Assembly: GCA_945888455.1 (NCBI GenBank)
Contig: CAMCZV010000001.1
Location: 42,582 to 106,581, forward strand
Direction of reading: 5' to 3'
Source: Candidatus Finniella inopinata
GTDB taxonomy: Bacteria > Pseudomonadota > Alphaproteobacteria > Holosporales > Holosporaceae
DNA: 64,000 bases
Position numbers and translations under genes: made by a program. Below the pieces are notes generated by a model. That model was given only the letters and a program-made list of their open reading frames with translations. It was not told the origin of the DNA and ran no database searches. Of this stretch, positions 18,979 through 27,591 are shown piece by piece; the stretch's first letter is position 1, and the number at the start of each line of letters is the position of its first letter.

Positions 18979-19611
18979 ATGTTCCTTAGCGATGATTTGC
19001 AACAATTAATCCAAACGTTTTGCAAATTGCCAGGCATTGGCCCCCGCTCCGCCCGGCGTGTGGTGCTGCATTTATTAAAAAACAAACATCCTATCGTGAC
19101 TCAGTTAAAGGAAACCTTGCAAAAAGTGGCCGATCATCATCACGAATGTACGGTCTGTGGTTATATTGATGCGCGTAATCCATGCTTTTTTTGCACCTCT
19201 GCGCAACGCGATCCATCTGTTTTATGCATTGTGGCGGATACAGGCGATGTCTGGGCCTTTGAAAAGGCGTGTTTCTTTAAAGGGCAATACCATGTTTTAG
19301 GCGGCATGATCTCTGCATTTCACGGAAAGCGTCCAGAAGATTTAAACCTGGCATCGCTGAAAAACCGCCTGTCAAATGTGGTTAAAGAAGTCATTTTAGC
19401 CATGGATGGTACGCTGGAAGGACAAACCACATTAAATTACATCACGTCCAGCATCCATCAATGGGCGCCGCATATCCGAATTTCTGGTCTGGCCAAGGGC
19501 ATGCCTGTCGGTGGTGAATTTGACTATATGGATCAAGGCACGCTGATCAGTGCGTTTACGGGTCGGCAAAACGTCCCTCATTTGGCCGATAGCATTCAAC
19601 AGTGGCGATAA
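18979..19611 (+). CDS. recR: Recombination mediator protein RecR
   Basis: Works with RecF/RecO to load RecA on gapped DNA. The 210 residues have an N-terminal helix-hairpin-helix (LPGIGPRSARRVVLHLL), a four-cysteine zinc finger (CTVCGYIDARNPCFFC, about residues 57-72) and a Toprim domain (CIVADTGDVWAFE onward, with GQTTLNYI near 155). I prefer the ATG at 18979 over an in-frame TTG three bases upstream. In many bacteria recR follows dnaX and ybaB; neither is adjacent here. The sequence appears complete. Confidence 0.95.
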   Translation: MFLSDDLQQLIQTFCKLPGIGPRSARRVVLHLLKNKHPIVTQLKETLQKVADHHHECTVCGYIDARNPCFFCTSAQRDPSVLCIVADTGDVWAFEKACFFKGQYHVLGGMISAFHGKRPEDLNLASLKNRLSNVVKEVILAMDGTLEGQTTLNYITSSIHQWAPHIRISGLAKGMPVGGEFDYMDQGTLISAFTGRQNVPHLADSIQQWR

Positions 19612-19650
19612 TGTGCATGCTTTTTTCTCTTTTCTGTTAAGGTTTTATCT

Positions 19651-20940
19651 ATGCTCAGCACATCACGCTCCTTAGGTTTATTTTCCGTCATCGCCATGGT
19701 GGTCAGTTTGCAACTGGGTTTTGGCATGTTTCTTTTGCCCAGCCTGTTGGCGCCCTATGGGTTTTTAGGCATTTCCAGTTGGCTCATTTCTGGCGTGGGT
19801 GCCATGGTGTTGTGTCATGTTTTTTCTGCCCTATCCCAAGCACACCCCATGGTGGGTGGACCTCACATGTATATTGGGGCTGCTTTTGGTAAGCGCTGGG
19901 CATTTTATGTGGGTTGGACCTATTGGGTTTTGGGCTGGTTGGCCTCTGCCCCATTGGTGATGATGGCGCTGCATTCTTTGGAAAATCTGTTGCATCCTTG
20001 GGTTGTGTTTGGATTGATATCCAGGATTGGGTTTCAAATGATTTTATTGTGGGCCTTGATGATGCTGAACATTCGGGGCAGTCAATTGTCTGGCCTAGGG
20101 GAACGTCTATTCGGCGTATTAAAAATATTACCATTGATCATTTTACCCCTGATCAGCATCCCGTTTTGGAGTACCGACCTGTTGACTGCCCCCATAACGG
20201 ATACGCCGTTGGTGGCTGTAAATGGCGCCAGTTTATTGACATTTTGGGGCTTTGTGGGCCTAGAAGCTGGAACAACCATTGCCGATTCGGTCAAAGACCC
20301 GAAAAAAATTATTCCCAAAGCTCTGTTTTGGGGAACGGTGTTGGTGCTGGCGGTGTATATTATGAATACCACCAGTATTTTGGCCGTTGTCCCCAGAGAC
20401 GTGTTAATGAAAACACCCAACAGTTATGGGGCATTGCTGGATCGGTGTTGTGGATCTGGATGGGGAAAACTGATTGACCTGACCATGTTCATCGTATGCA
20501 TTGGATCGTTAAATTCATGGATTCTGGCTGGTGGATCGGTCATCGCCAGTGGAGCAAAAAACCATATTTTTCCATCTTTTTTCGGTCAAATGAACCGATA
20601 CAACAGCCCCGCCATCGGCATTAAATTGACCACTTTATGCCTGTTGTCCTGTGTGATGGTGATGCATAATCAAACGCTGTACAATAAAATTGAACGGATC
20701 ATTAGCCTGTCGACAGCCTTGTACATGGCCATTTATCTGTTGTCTGTGGCGGCATTGGTGCACTTGATCCGTACCAATCGCGTTCCCAACACGCTTTTAC
20801 TGATGGGGTCTATTGGACTAAGCGGATTATTTTGCCTGTGGATTGTGACCTCTTTGGATTGGACTTGCCTGGTTTTTTCCCTTTGTATTCCCCTTATAGG
20901 ATATGGTTTCGCCCGTTTTTTCCGCTGGCCAGTGCGATGA
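19651..20940 (+). CDS. APC-superfamily amino-acid/polyamine permease (copy 1)
   Basis: A 429-residue membrane transporter with about 12 hydrophobic segments. The first segment contains LQLGFGMFLLPSLLAPYG, which matches the glycine-rich substrate-binding break of the APC family, and the block GGPHMYIGAAFGKRWAFYVG is the conserved loop after segment 2. The relatedness pattern is closest to AdiC/PotE-type exchangers. GFVGLEAGTT near residue 205 corresponds to the conserved segment 6 motif. A close paralogue follows 160 bases downstream in the same direction, so the two form a tandem duplication. Substrate is unknown; for a host-dependent cell, import of host amino acids by exchange is plausible. 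Confidence 0.85.
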   Translation: MLSTSRSLGLFSVIAMVVSLQLGFGMFLLPSLLAPYGFLGISSWLISGVGAMVLCHVFSALSQAHPMVGGPHMYIGAAFGKRWAFYVGWTYWVLGWLASAPLVMMALHSLENLLHPWVVFGLISRIGFQMILLWALMMLNIRGSQLSGLGERLFGVLKILPLIILPLISIPFWSTDLLTAPITDTPLVAVNGASLLTFWGFVGLEAGTTIADSVKDPKKIIPKALFWGTVLVLAVYIMNTTSILAVVPRDVLMKTPNSYGALLDRCCGSGWGKLIDLTMFIVCIGSLNSWILAGGSVIASGAKNHIFPSFFGQMNRYNSPAIGIKLTTLCLLSCVMVMHNQTLYNKIERIISLSTALYMAIYLLSVAALVHLIRTNRVPNTLLLMGSIGLSGLFCLWIVTSLDWTCLVFSLCIPLIGYGFARFFRWPVR

Positions 20941-21099
20941 TTGGCTGGGGATCATTGGTGGTGATGGCCCATCGGCTGTCATGAAAAAATAGACATTTCA
21001 AGATCAAGACTGTATTCTGTTTGCAGCATGAATCCTTTAAACACCGTCACCTGAACGCCATTTGTTTTCAATGATTGTTTTAAAAAAAGGAACACGATA

Positions 21100-22398
21100 A
21101 TGTCTGCTACACAACGTCGCGAAATGGGCTTTTGGGCTGTTTTTGCCTTGGTGGTGAATTTACAGCTTGGTTCAGCCATGTTTTTATTGCCGCGATCCCT
21201 TTCTGCCTATGGTCTTTGGGGGGCACTCAGCTGGATCATCAGTGGCTTTGGTGCGCTCTCTTTAAGCCATATTTTTTCCGCTCTATCCCATCATCACCCT
21301 ATGGAGGGAGGGCCACATGTGTATATTGATCAAGCTTTTGGCAAACGTTGGGGTTTTTACGCCGGATGGACCTATTGGGTGGTGGCTTGGATCAGTTCGA
21401 TACCCCTGATTTTATTGGGAACCAAAGCCCTAGAGAGCATCATGGGCGATTTTGGATTATATGGCCGATTGATGTTTCAAGTGGGCCTGTTGTGGGCCCT
21501 GATGAGTCTGAATATTCGGGGTGCAAAATTATTCAGTTTAGGCGAAATCATTTTTTCCATTTTAAAGATATCCCCATTGGTGATCATCCCTTTTCTGGGA
21601 TTGCGTCATTTTAACATGGAAACCTTGACCCAACCCGTTGAGATGTCTGCTTTTTCTGCCCTTGGTGCGGCCAGTCTAATGACCTTTTGGGGGTTTGTGG
21701 GGCTAGAAGCCGGAACAACAGTGAGCGATTGTGTCAAAAATCCAAAAAAAACCATTCCTAGAGCCTTGTTTTGGGGCACCTTGTTGGTGGCGATATTATA
21801 TTTGATGAACACCATCAGTATTTTTGGCATTGTGCCTAGATCCATTTTATGCGCCAGTGAGAATGCTTATGCGGCATTGTTTCATCACACTTGGGGCAAT
21901 GGGTGGGACAAAGCAATCCAAGTTTTGGTGTGCACCATGTGTTTTGGATCCTTGAACTCTTGGATATTATCTTCTGGTCAGGTGGCATTAACGGCAGCAA
22001 ATTCAGGATTATTTCCACCCTTTTTCAATCAAATCAACGGAAAAAACAGTCCTGTTATGGGTGTTAAAATCACAACGCTGTGTTTGGCCCTGTCGTGTGC
22101 CTCTGTTTCGCTGTTGGCCTGTTACAGCCAATCATTTTCTCAGCAAATCGACACCTTCGTGAATCTATCCTTGAGTGGTTTAATTTTACTCTATGTGGTG
22201 GTCCTGTGGGCATTATTGACTTTTATTCGAAAAAATCTGATATCCTGGTCGCCCTTACTGATCATATCCGTGATGACCAGCGCGGTTTTTTGCCTCTGGA
22301 CCATTACATCCACCCATTGGTCCATGCTGTTGGGTGCGATACTCATCCCCATCAGCGGATATATTGTGGCACGTTTATTTCGATGGTCCGTGTTTTAA
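21100..22398 (+). CDS. APC-superfamily amino-acid/polyamine permease (copy 2)
   Basis: A 432-residue paralogue of the upstream permease, alignable along its whole length. The first membrane segment has LQLGSAMFLLPRSLSAYG, so the glycine-rich break differs from copy 1 (GSAMF against GFGMF), a position that lines the substrate pocket in AdiC-type structures. Shared blocks include the GGPHVYIDQAFGKRWGFYAG loop and GFVGLEAGTTVSDCVK. Divergence is concentrated in the last third (after about residue 320). The separate gap of 160 bases suggests it may have its own promoter. The different pocket residues suggest different substrates, which is inference. Confidence 0.85.
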   Translation: MSATQRREMGFWAVFALVVNLQLGSAMFLLPRSLSAYGLWGALSWIISGFGALSLSHIFSALSHHHPMEGGPHVYIDQAFGKRWGFYAGWTYWVVAWISSIPLILLGTKALESIMGDFGLYGRLMFQVGLLWALMSLNIRGAKLFSLGEIIFSILKISPLVIIPFLGLRHFNMETLTQPVEMSAFSALGAASLMTFWGFVGLEAGTTVSDCVKNPKKTIPRALFWGTLLVAILYLMNTISIFGIVPRSILCASENAYAALFHHTWGNGWDKAIQVLVCTMCFGSLNSWILSSGQVALTAANSGLFPPFFNQINGKNSPVMGVKITTLCLALSCASVSLLACYSQSFSQQIDTFVNLSLSGLILLYVVVLWALLTFIRKNLISWSPLLIISVMTSAVFCLWTITSTHWSMLLGAILIPISGYIVARLFRWSVF

Positions 22399-22447
22399 TG
22401 GTCCATGGCATGCCATGGCCGTCTGGTTTTTTGCCACGCTCTGGCCC

Positions 22448-23689
22448 CTAAATCACCATAATGCGTGGTGTGGCTTGGTTGGAAAAAAACAGACTGTACA
22501 GGGCCCAAACCAGAGCATCCATACGGTCAGACAGGGGGCCAGAAGTGGCCAGCATTTGTTCTTCCAGCTGGTGAAAAACCCCACAATGGACGACGCGTTT
22601 TTGCTCGTACAATGCGGCAATGGGTTCCGCCCGAGCCCGCTTGCTGCGTGTGGCATATACCGACTGATACGGCACATTGGGAAACAAAGAGTGCAGTAAA
22701 TGTTGCACCATATCCCCGCCGTTATTGATTTCAGCAATAATGCGATCGGCACGATGATGTTCATAGGCCGATACAGCTGTTTTAATCCACTGTGTTGCGG
22801 AAAAGTGACCACTGCAATCATCCAAAACATACCCCATGCCCTGATCATCCATTCCAGCCACGACGATACCGGTTTCTGCCCGATCGTGCTGTTCGCTGAC
22901 GGCTGGATCAATGGCCACCACAATTCGGGCCAATGATTTGGGCTTGGTTTGATGAATAACCATGTCTCTTTTCCACAATCCTTTTTCCTGATTTTCAATG
23001 ACCAAGCCCTGCAACTCTTGTGCCGCAAAGGCCGTTCCTGTATAACGATCCTTCAACATTTCTAAATAGGTTGTGGGCAAATTTGATGCATTATCCCAGG
23101 TGGTGCCGCGAGTAATAACCACATCATTGCGTTCCAGCAATTGCTTGATCAATGGGGTGGGACGCGGTGTGGTGGTGATGATTACCCTAGGATTAGACCC
23201 CAAGCGCAACGCCATCATTAATTGATCCCACGCCTGTTGGTCGTATTCAAATTTCGCCAATTCATCGATCCAGGCGGCATCAAATTGCGGTCCCCTTAAA
23301 CGTTGAGGCGAGTGCGCACTGTACCCCACAGCCATGGCACCACAGGGCCAGATTAATTGCCTTTTGGACGGTTCATACACCACCTTTTCTTCAGGTGCAG
23401 ATACGGCCAACAGACCGCTATTTCCCTCGATCATCACTTTGCGGACTTCGTCCATATGATTTCCCAACAAGCAAATGCGTCGACACGATTTTTCCTGTAC
23501 CCATTTTCGAATGGTTTCTGCCCCTGTTCTTGTTTTTCCAAATCCTCTGCCTGCCAAAATCAACCAAATGCGCCATGGTCCCTTTGGAACCTTTTGGCCA
23601 TCTCGGGCATGGGCATCCCAATCAAATTCGTGGTTTTTAGCCGATGTGTATCGTTTTAATCGACTGGATAAAACTTTGTAATAATTCAT
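22448..23689 (-). CDS. Phage/gene-transfer-agent type terminase large subunit, orphan
   Basis: DNA-packaging motor protein, 413 residues. The ATPase domain has Walker A LAGRGFGKTRTG (Lys52) and Walker B with catalytic acid in FDAAWIDELAKF. The nuclease domain keeps its acidic residues: Asp in VVAIDPAVS, Glu in IIAEINNGGD and Asp in LSDRMDALVWAL. The family resemblance is to the large terminase of alphaproteobacterial gene transfer agents and related DNA-packaging proteins. All motifs appear intact. No portal, capsid, protease or tail gene is adjacent; it lies between an amino-acid permease and prfA. It is therefore a scattered GTA gene or a relic kept under selection. Confidence 0.88.
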   Translation of the reverse strand: MNYYKVLSSRLKRYTSAKNHEFDWDAHARDGQKVPKGPWRIWLILAGRGFGKTRTGAETIRKWVQEKSCRRICLLGNHMDEVRKVMIEGNSGLLAVSAPEEKVVYEPSKRQLIWPCGAMAVGYSAHSPQRLRGPQFDAAWIDELAKFEYDQQAWDQLMMALRLGSNPRVIITTTPRPTPLIKQLLERNDVVITRGTTWDNASNLPTTYLEMLKDRYTGTAFAAQELQGLVIENQEKGLWKRDMVIHQTKPKSLARIVVAIDPAVSEQHDRAETGIVVAGMDDQGMGYVLDDCSGHFSATQWIKTAVSAYEHHRADRIIAEINNGGDMVQHLLHSLFPNVPYQSVYATRSKRARAEPIAALYEQKRVVHCGVFHQLEEQMLATSGPLSDRMDALVWALYSLFFSNQATPRIMVI

Positions 23690-23850
23690 TTTAAAAAACC
23701 AACGCTATTTATTATCAGTTTATAACGAACGATTAAAGCAAATCAAATAAATGCAACACTCTTGTTTTTTTTCGCTTTTTTATACTGACACTGTTGCTAG
23801 ATGATGGTTGTTGAACGTATCATAAAAAAATACGTTTTTAAGGTCTAACT

Positions 23851-24942
23851 GTGTTTCGCAAAAAATTACCTCTGATTTTACAACGGTATTACGATTTGGA
23901 AGCCCAAGCATCATTACCCGATGCCCCCAGTCGACCTGATTTTGCAGACATATTACGAGAACACACCCAATTAACGCCCTTTGTTCAGGAAATAGAAGCC
24001 TTGCAAGTATTGGATACAGAACTGTCCAATCTGCGAAACTTGTTAAATGATCCAGAGTTTAAGGCCATGGCACAAGAAGAAATCCCACCACTGACCCAAC
24101 GCATCAGCGATCAAGAGTGGACCATACGGTGTCTGTTGCTGCCCAAAGATCAAGATGATGACCGCAATGCCATGATGGAAATTCGTGCGGGCACTGGGGG
24201 CGAAGAGGCGGCTCTGTTTGTGGGAACATTGTTACGCATGTATCGACGCTATACGGAACACAAGGGGTGGACGTGCGAGATTTTATCGACGAGCGAGAGC
24301 GACCAAGGGGGTATCCGCGAGGTGGCTCTATCCATTTCTGGTCGCGATGTTTTTGCCCATTTGAAATTCGAAGCGGGCGTTCATCGGGTTCAGCGCGTTC
24401 CAGAAACAGAAGCCAGCGGTCGATTACACACCTCCACTGCCACGGTGGCTGTGTTACCAGAAGTCGAAGACATCGATATTCAGATCGCGGAAAAAGATCT
24501 GCGCATTGATGTGTTTCGATCCAGTGGTCCAGGCGGACAATCGGTGAATACCACCGACAGTGCCGTACGCATTACCCATATTCCCACCGGCTTGGTTGTG
24601 CAACAGCAAGATGAAAAATCCCAACATAAAAATAAGGCCAAAGCCTTGAAAATATTGCGTTCTCGTTTGTACGACAAAATACGCAGCGAACAAGACCAAG
24701 AACGGGCGGATTCTCGACACGGTCAAGTGGGAAGAGGAGAACGATCAGAACGCATTCGGACCTATAATTTTCCCCAAGGGCGTCTGACCGATCACCGCAT
24801 TAAATTAACGCTGTACAAATTGGCCCATATCGTCGAGGGTGGCTCGGGGCTGGAAGATGTCATCCAAGCCCTATTGGCCGATGATCGTGCGCAACAATTG
24901 GCCCAAGAAGATATTCTGATTCCATCGTCTGAACAGCGCTGA
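23851..24942 (+). CDS. prfA: Peptide chain release factor 1
   Basis: Terminates translation at UAA and UAG. The 363-residue protein starts with GTG at 23851. Domain 2 carries the stop-codon recognition segment with PETEASGRLHTSTATVAVLP (the P-x-T tripeptide region), and domain 3 has the peptidyl-tRNA hydrolysis loop GGQ in SSGPGGQSVNTTDS. The usual partner gene prmC, which methylates this glutamine and is often next to prfA, does not follow. Divergent from the terminase gene across 161 AT-rich bases. Downstream is a stem-loop near 24951. Confidence 0.96.
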   Translation: MFRKKLPLILQRYYDLEAQASLPDAPSRPDFADILREHTQLTPFVQEIEALQVLDTELSNLRNLLNDPEFKAMAQEEIPPLTQRISDQEWTIRCLLLPKDQDDDRNAMMEIRAGTGGEEAALFVGTLLRMYRRYTEHKGWTCEILSTSESDQGGIREVALSISGRDVFAHLKFEAGVHRVQRVPETEASGRLHTSTATVAVLPEVEDIDIQIAEKDLRIDVFRSSGPGGQSVNTTDSAVRITHIPTGLVVQQQDEKSQHKNKAKALKILRSRLYDKIRSEQDQERADSRHGQVGRGERSERIRTYNFPQGRLTDHRIKLTLYKLAHIVEGGSGLEDVIQALLADDRAQQLAQEDILIPSSEQR

Positions 24943-24950
24943 TCCACTGG

Positions 24951-24987
24951 GCAGGGGTTCCCCATGGGAACATCATTTAACCCCTGC
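24951..24987 (+). terminator. Stem-loop downstream of prfA
   Basis: CAGGGGTT pairs with AACCCCTG, and an inner TTCCCATGGGAA-like palindrome can extend the structure. It lies just after the prfA stop. There is no clean T run, so a transcript-end or stability role is a guess. A second G/C-rich inverted repeat (CCCCCCCA / TGGGGGGGG) follows at about 25025-25070. Confidence 0.4.
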
Positions 24988-25112
24988 TGGATCAGATTCA
25001 TCCCAGCCACCTGTCCGATTCAATCCCCCCCAACACCTGTATGAACGAGGATCGAAATGGGGGGGGCTGGATTAATCCCCCGATAAATCAGGGCATAGTG
25101 AACTTACTAGGT

Positions 25113-26357
25113 CTATCTTTTTTGTCTTTTTTTTAATTCTTTCGCGTTCAATGATTCTGATCGGATGCGTTTACGTTCACCAAAAGTTGCCGTAAGCTCC
25201 TGGTCTTCAGCGTATTTGTCATGAATACCCTCATGTTTATCAAGTTCACCAAAATTTGCCGTAAGCTCCTGGTCTTCAGCGTATTTGTCATGAATACCCT
25301 CATTTATTAATTTAGAAATCAGATCATTGGTTTTGTCATCAGGCTTCAGGTTCGTTTTTTCCAAATTGGTAAACGAAGAAAAATTGAAAAATTCATTTTC
25401 AAATACGGATTGGTAAATCGCTTTCAATACTGTTGCAAAATTTTTACACAGGTCTCTATCGAGATTGTTAAAAGCGCCATATATCCATTGCATCATTGGT
25501 GTATTGGAATAAAAGATATTGCATTTGAGGATCCCTGTATCAGGACATGCCATCCCATTTAACATCCGTAAAACGTCCTTTACACGGTTAATTTTAGCCT
25601 CGCTTTTATAATCCCATATTTCAGACAAACAAACCAAAAACTTATCGAATTTTTTAGTGATCGGAAGGCTTGATTGCAAATCCTTATGTTTTTTAGCTTT
25701 AAAATCCTTTATTACTTCTTGCATGCTCTGAACAAACGCACGAATACGGTAAGAAAAATCCTTCGACAGCTGTTGATCTGAAAATTGAGTAATTTCGTTT
25801 TTTATGGCTTCACAATCTGTTAAAACGGCATCAATATTAACCAAACCAAATCGTGTATCCGGATTATTTTTTTTGATATTTTCAAGGGTTTGACAAAACA
25901 TATAAAAATTGTTAAAAAACACACCCTTGTATTTGTATTTACTGTTAAAGTTTTTTACATTGACATTACTCTTAAGCAATTTTACAAAACGATCCGTGCA
26001 TTCTTTAATATCAATCAAAAGTTCACCCTCTTTTTCTTCATTCTTATAAAATCTAAAACCAGAAAAAAAGCAATCTTTTAAATTTTCTTCTAAAGCCTCT
26101 AGATTTGTTTTATCACTCATTAATGCGTCTTTTGCATTTCCCAAAGAAGAACACATATAGCGATATAATTCGGTATATTGGGGATGTTTTTTCTCAAACG
26201 GAGAGGCCTGATATTCTTTTTCATCGTTAAAATATACAACTTGATACCACTCCTCACTATCATAACCTCTGCTTGAGTCAGACATAGCCACGACTGGCAA
26301 TGCAAGCATAACCATCAAACCGCACGCCATCTTTTGAGATAATTTAAAAAACTCCAT
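25113..26357 (-). CDS. Unrecognised secreted helical protein with a duplicated C-terminal unit
   Basis: Not recognised. The 414-residue product begins with a Sec signal peptide (MEFFKLSQKMACGLMVMLAL, cleavage likely after VVAM or nearby). The mature part is hydrophilic, predicted helical, rich in Lys, Asp and Asn, and has scattered cysteines. Near the C-terminus a 23-residue unit containing HDKYAEDQELTA is present twice, nearly identical, followed by a very basic tail (KRIRSESLNAKELKKRQKR). Codon use is AT-richer than in the adjacent mraY. It resembles in style, not in alignable sequence, the other secreted proteins at 13.0, 39.1 and 42.0 kb. A secreted effector or surface factor is possible but unproven. 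Confidence 0.6.
   Translation of the reverse strand: MEFFKLSQKMACGLMVMLALPVVAMSDSSRGYDSEEWYQVVYFNDEKEYQASPFEKKHPQYTELYRYMCSSLGNAKDALMSDKTNLEALEENLKDCFFSGFRFYKNEEKEGELLIDIKECTDRFVKLLKSNVNVKNFNSKYKYKGVFFNNFYMFCQTLENIKKNNPDTRFGLVNIDAVLTDCEAIKNEITQFSDQQLSKDFSYRIRAFVQSMQEVIKDFKAKKHKDLQSSLPITKKFDKFLVCLSEIWDYKSEAKINRVKDVLRMLNGMACPDTGILKCNIFYSNTPMMQWIYGAFNNLDRDLCKNFATVLKAIYQSVFENEFFNFSSFTNLEKTNLKPDDKTNDLISKLINEGIHDKYAEDQELTANFGELDKHEGIHDKYAEDQELTATFGERKRIRSESLNAKELKKRQKR
25175..25303 (-). repeat. 69-bp in-frame direct repeat (two copies)
   Basis: About 60 bases beginning GTTCACCAAAA are repeated with a 69-base offset (copies from 25175 and 25244), differing at only a few positions. The near identity points to a recent duplication. 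The period is 23 codons and keeps the frame of the secreted protein. Confidence 0.88.
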
Positions 26358-26514
26358 TTTGGTAAAATCTAAAATGTTCTATAATAAAGGTATAAAATTT
26401 TTTTATAAAAAACAATCTATCAGATTCAAATTCCTTCTTTATGCGTGGATGGTGTCCTTGCATAGGGATTTCAGAACAGCGTACAATTTTTATGGTATTT
26501 TTCTGCTTTTTTCC

Positions 26515-27591
26515 ATGCTGTATTATCTAAGCGCCCTGTTCGCCAATTACACCTTTTTTAATCTATTTCGATACATCACGTTGCGCTGTGTGGGGGCCCT
26601 GTTTACATCCTTTTTCTTGGTGTGGTTCATCGCGCCCTATTTTATTCAGTGGATCAAAGCCAAAGGCGTACAGCCATTGCGCGAAGATGGCCCGCCCTCC
26701 CATCTTGTAACCAAAAAAGGAACCCCCACCATGGGCGGATCCTTGATCGTGTTGGCCTATATCAGTACCCTAGCTTTGTGGGTGGATTGGAACAATGCCT
26801 ATGTTTGGATTGCCACATGGGTGTTTATGGGATGTGGTGCATTGGGGGCCTGCGATGATCTATTAAAAGTAACCAGAGCCAATCCAAAAGGGTTATCTGA
26901 AAGCCGAAAATTGGTTGGTCAACTGTGCGTTGCATCCAGCGCCATGGCCATGTTCATGATTCTGACTGGTTGCGAATACAGCCTGTATTTTCCATTTTTT
27001 AAAAAGGCTGTTTTAACCATTGGCCCTGTTTTATTCGCCCTGTGGGGAACAGGCATCATCATTGGCGCATCCAATGCCGTCAATTTAACCGATGGCCTGG
27101 ATGGTCTTGCCATTGGCCCAGTGATGATGGCGTGCTGTGTATTCGCCATCATGGCCTATCTGGCAGGTCACCACGAATTTGCCCATTATTTACACACCCC
27201 TTTTATACCATCGGCTGGGGAATTATGCGTATTATGTGCCAGTTTAATCGGCGGAGGATTGGGTTTTTTGTGGTACAATTGTCCACCAGCCATGATTATG
27301 ATGGGCGACATGGGGTCATTGGCTTTGGGAGGGTTTTTAGGCATTCTGGCCCTGATGATCAAACAAGAGTTTTTACTCGCCATTGTGGGCGGCATTTTTG
27401 TGATTGAAACATTGTCCGTCATTATCCAAGTTTTGGTATTTAAACGAACGGGAAAGCGCGTGTTTTTAATGGCCCCCATCCACCATCATTTTGAAAAAAA
27501 GGGCTGGTCAGAATCCACAGTTGTCTTTCGATTTTGGATCATTTCCATTTTATTAGGGATTTTTGCCCTGTCGTGCCTGAAAATTCGATGA
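26515..27591 (+). CDS. mraY: Phospho-N-acetylmuramoyl-pentapeptide-transferase
   Basis: Integral membrane enzyme forming lipid I in peptidoglycan synthesis. I chose ATG 26515 because the protein then starts MLYYLSALFANYTFFNLFRY, matching the family, and has 358 residues; an open frame extends 52 codons further upstream without family resemblance. Signature motifs are intact: REDGPPSHLVTKKGTPTMGG, the DD box in GACDDLLK, NAVNLTDGLDGLA, and the HHH-type loop APIHHHFEKKGWSE. Normally mraY lies between murF and murD in the dcw cluster; here it stands with lptA/lptB genes, and its stop overlaps the next start (ATGA). Confidence 0.94.
   Translation: MLYYLSALFANYTFFNLFRYITLRCVGALFTSFFLVWFIAPYFIQWIKAKGVQPLREDGPPSHLVTKKGTPTMGGSLIVLAYISTLALWVDWNNAYVWIATWVFMGCGALGACDDLLKVTRANPKGLSESRKLVGQLCVASSAMAMFMILTGCEYSLYFPFFKKAVLTIGPVLFALWGTGIIIGASNAVNLTDGLDGLAIGPVMMACCVFAIMAYLAGHHEFAHYLHTPFIPSAGELCVLCASLIGGGLGFLWYNCPPAMIMMGDMGSLALGGFLGILALMIKQEFLLAIVGGIFVIETLSVIIQVLVFKRTGKRVFLMAPIHHHFEKKGWSESTVVFRFWIISILLGIFALSCLKIR

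Noticed and set aside
26359-26514. N-terminal extension of mraY
   Set aside because: No family match; the internal ATG at 26515 gives the normal start and length.
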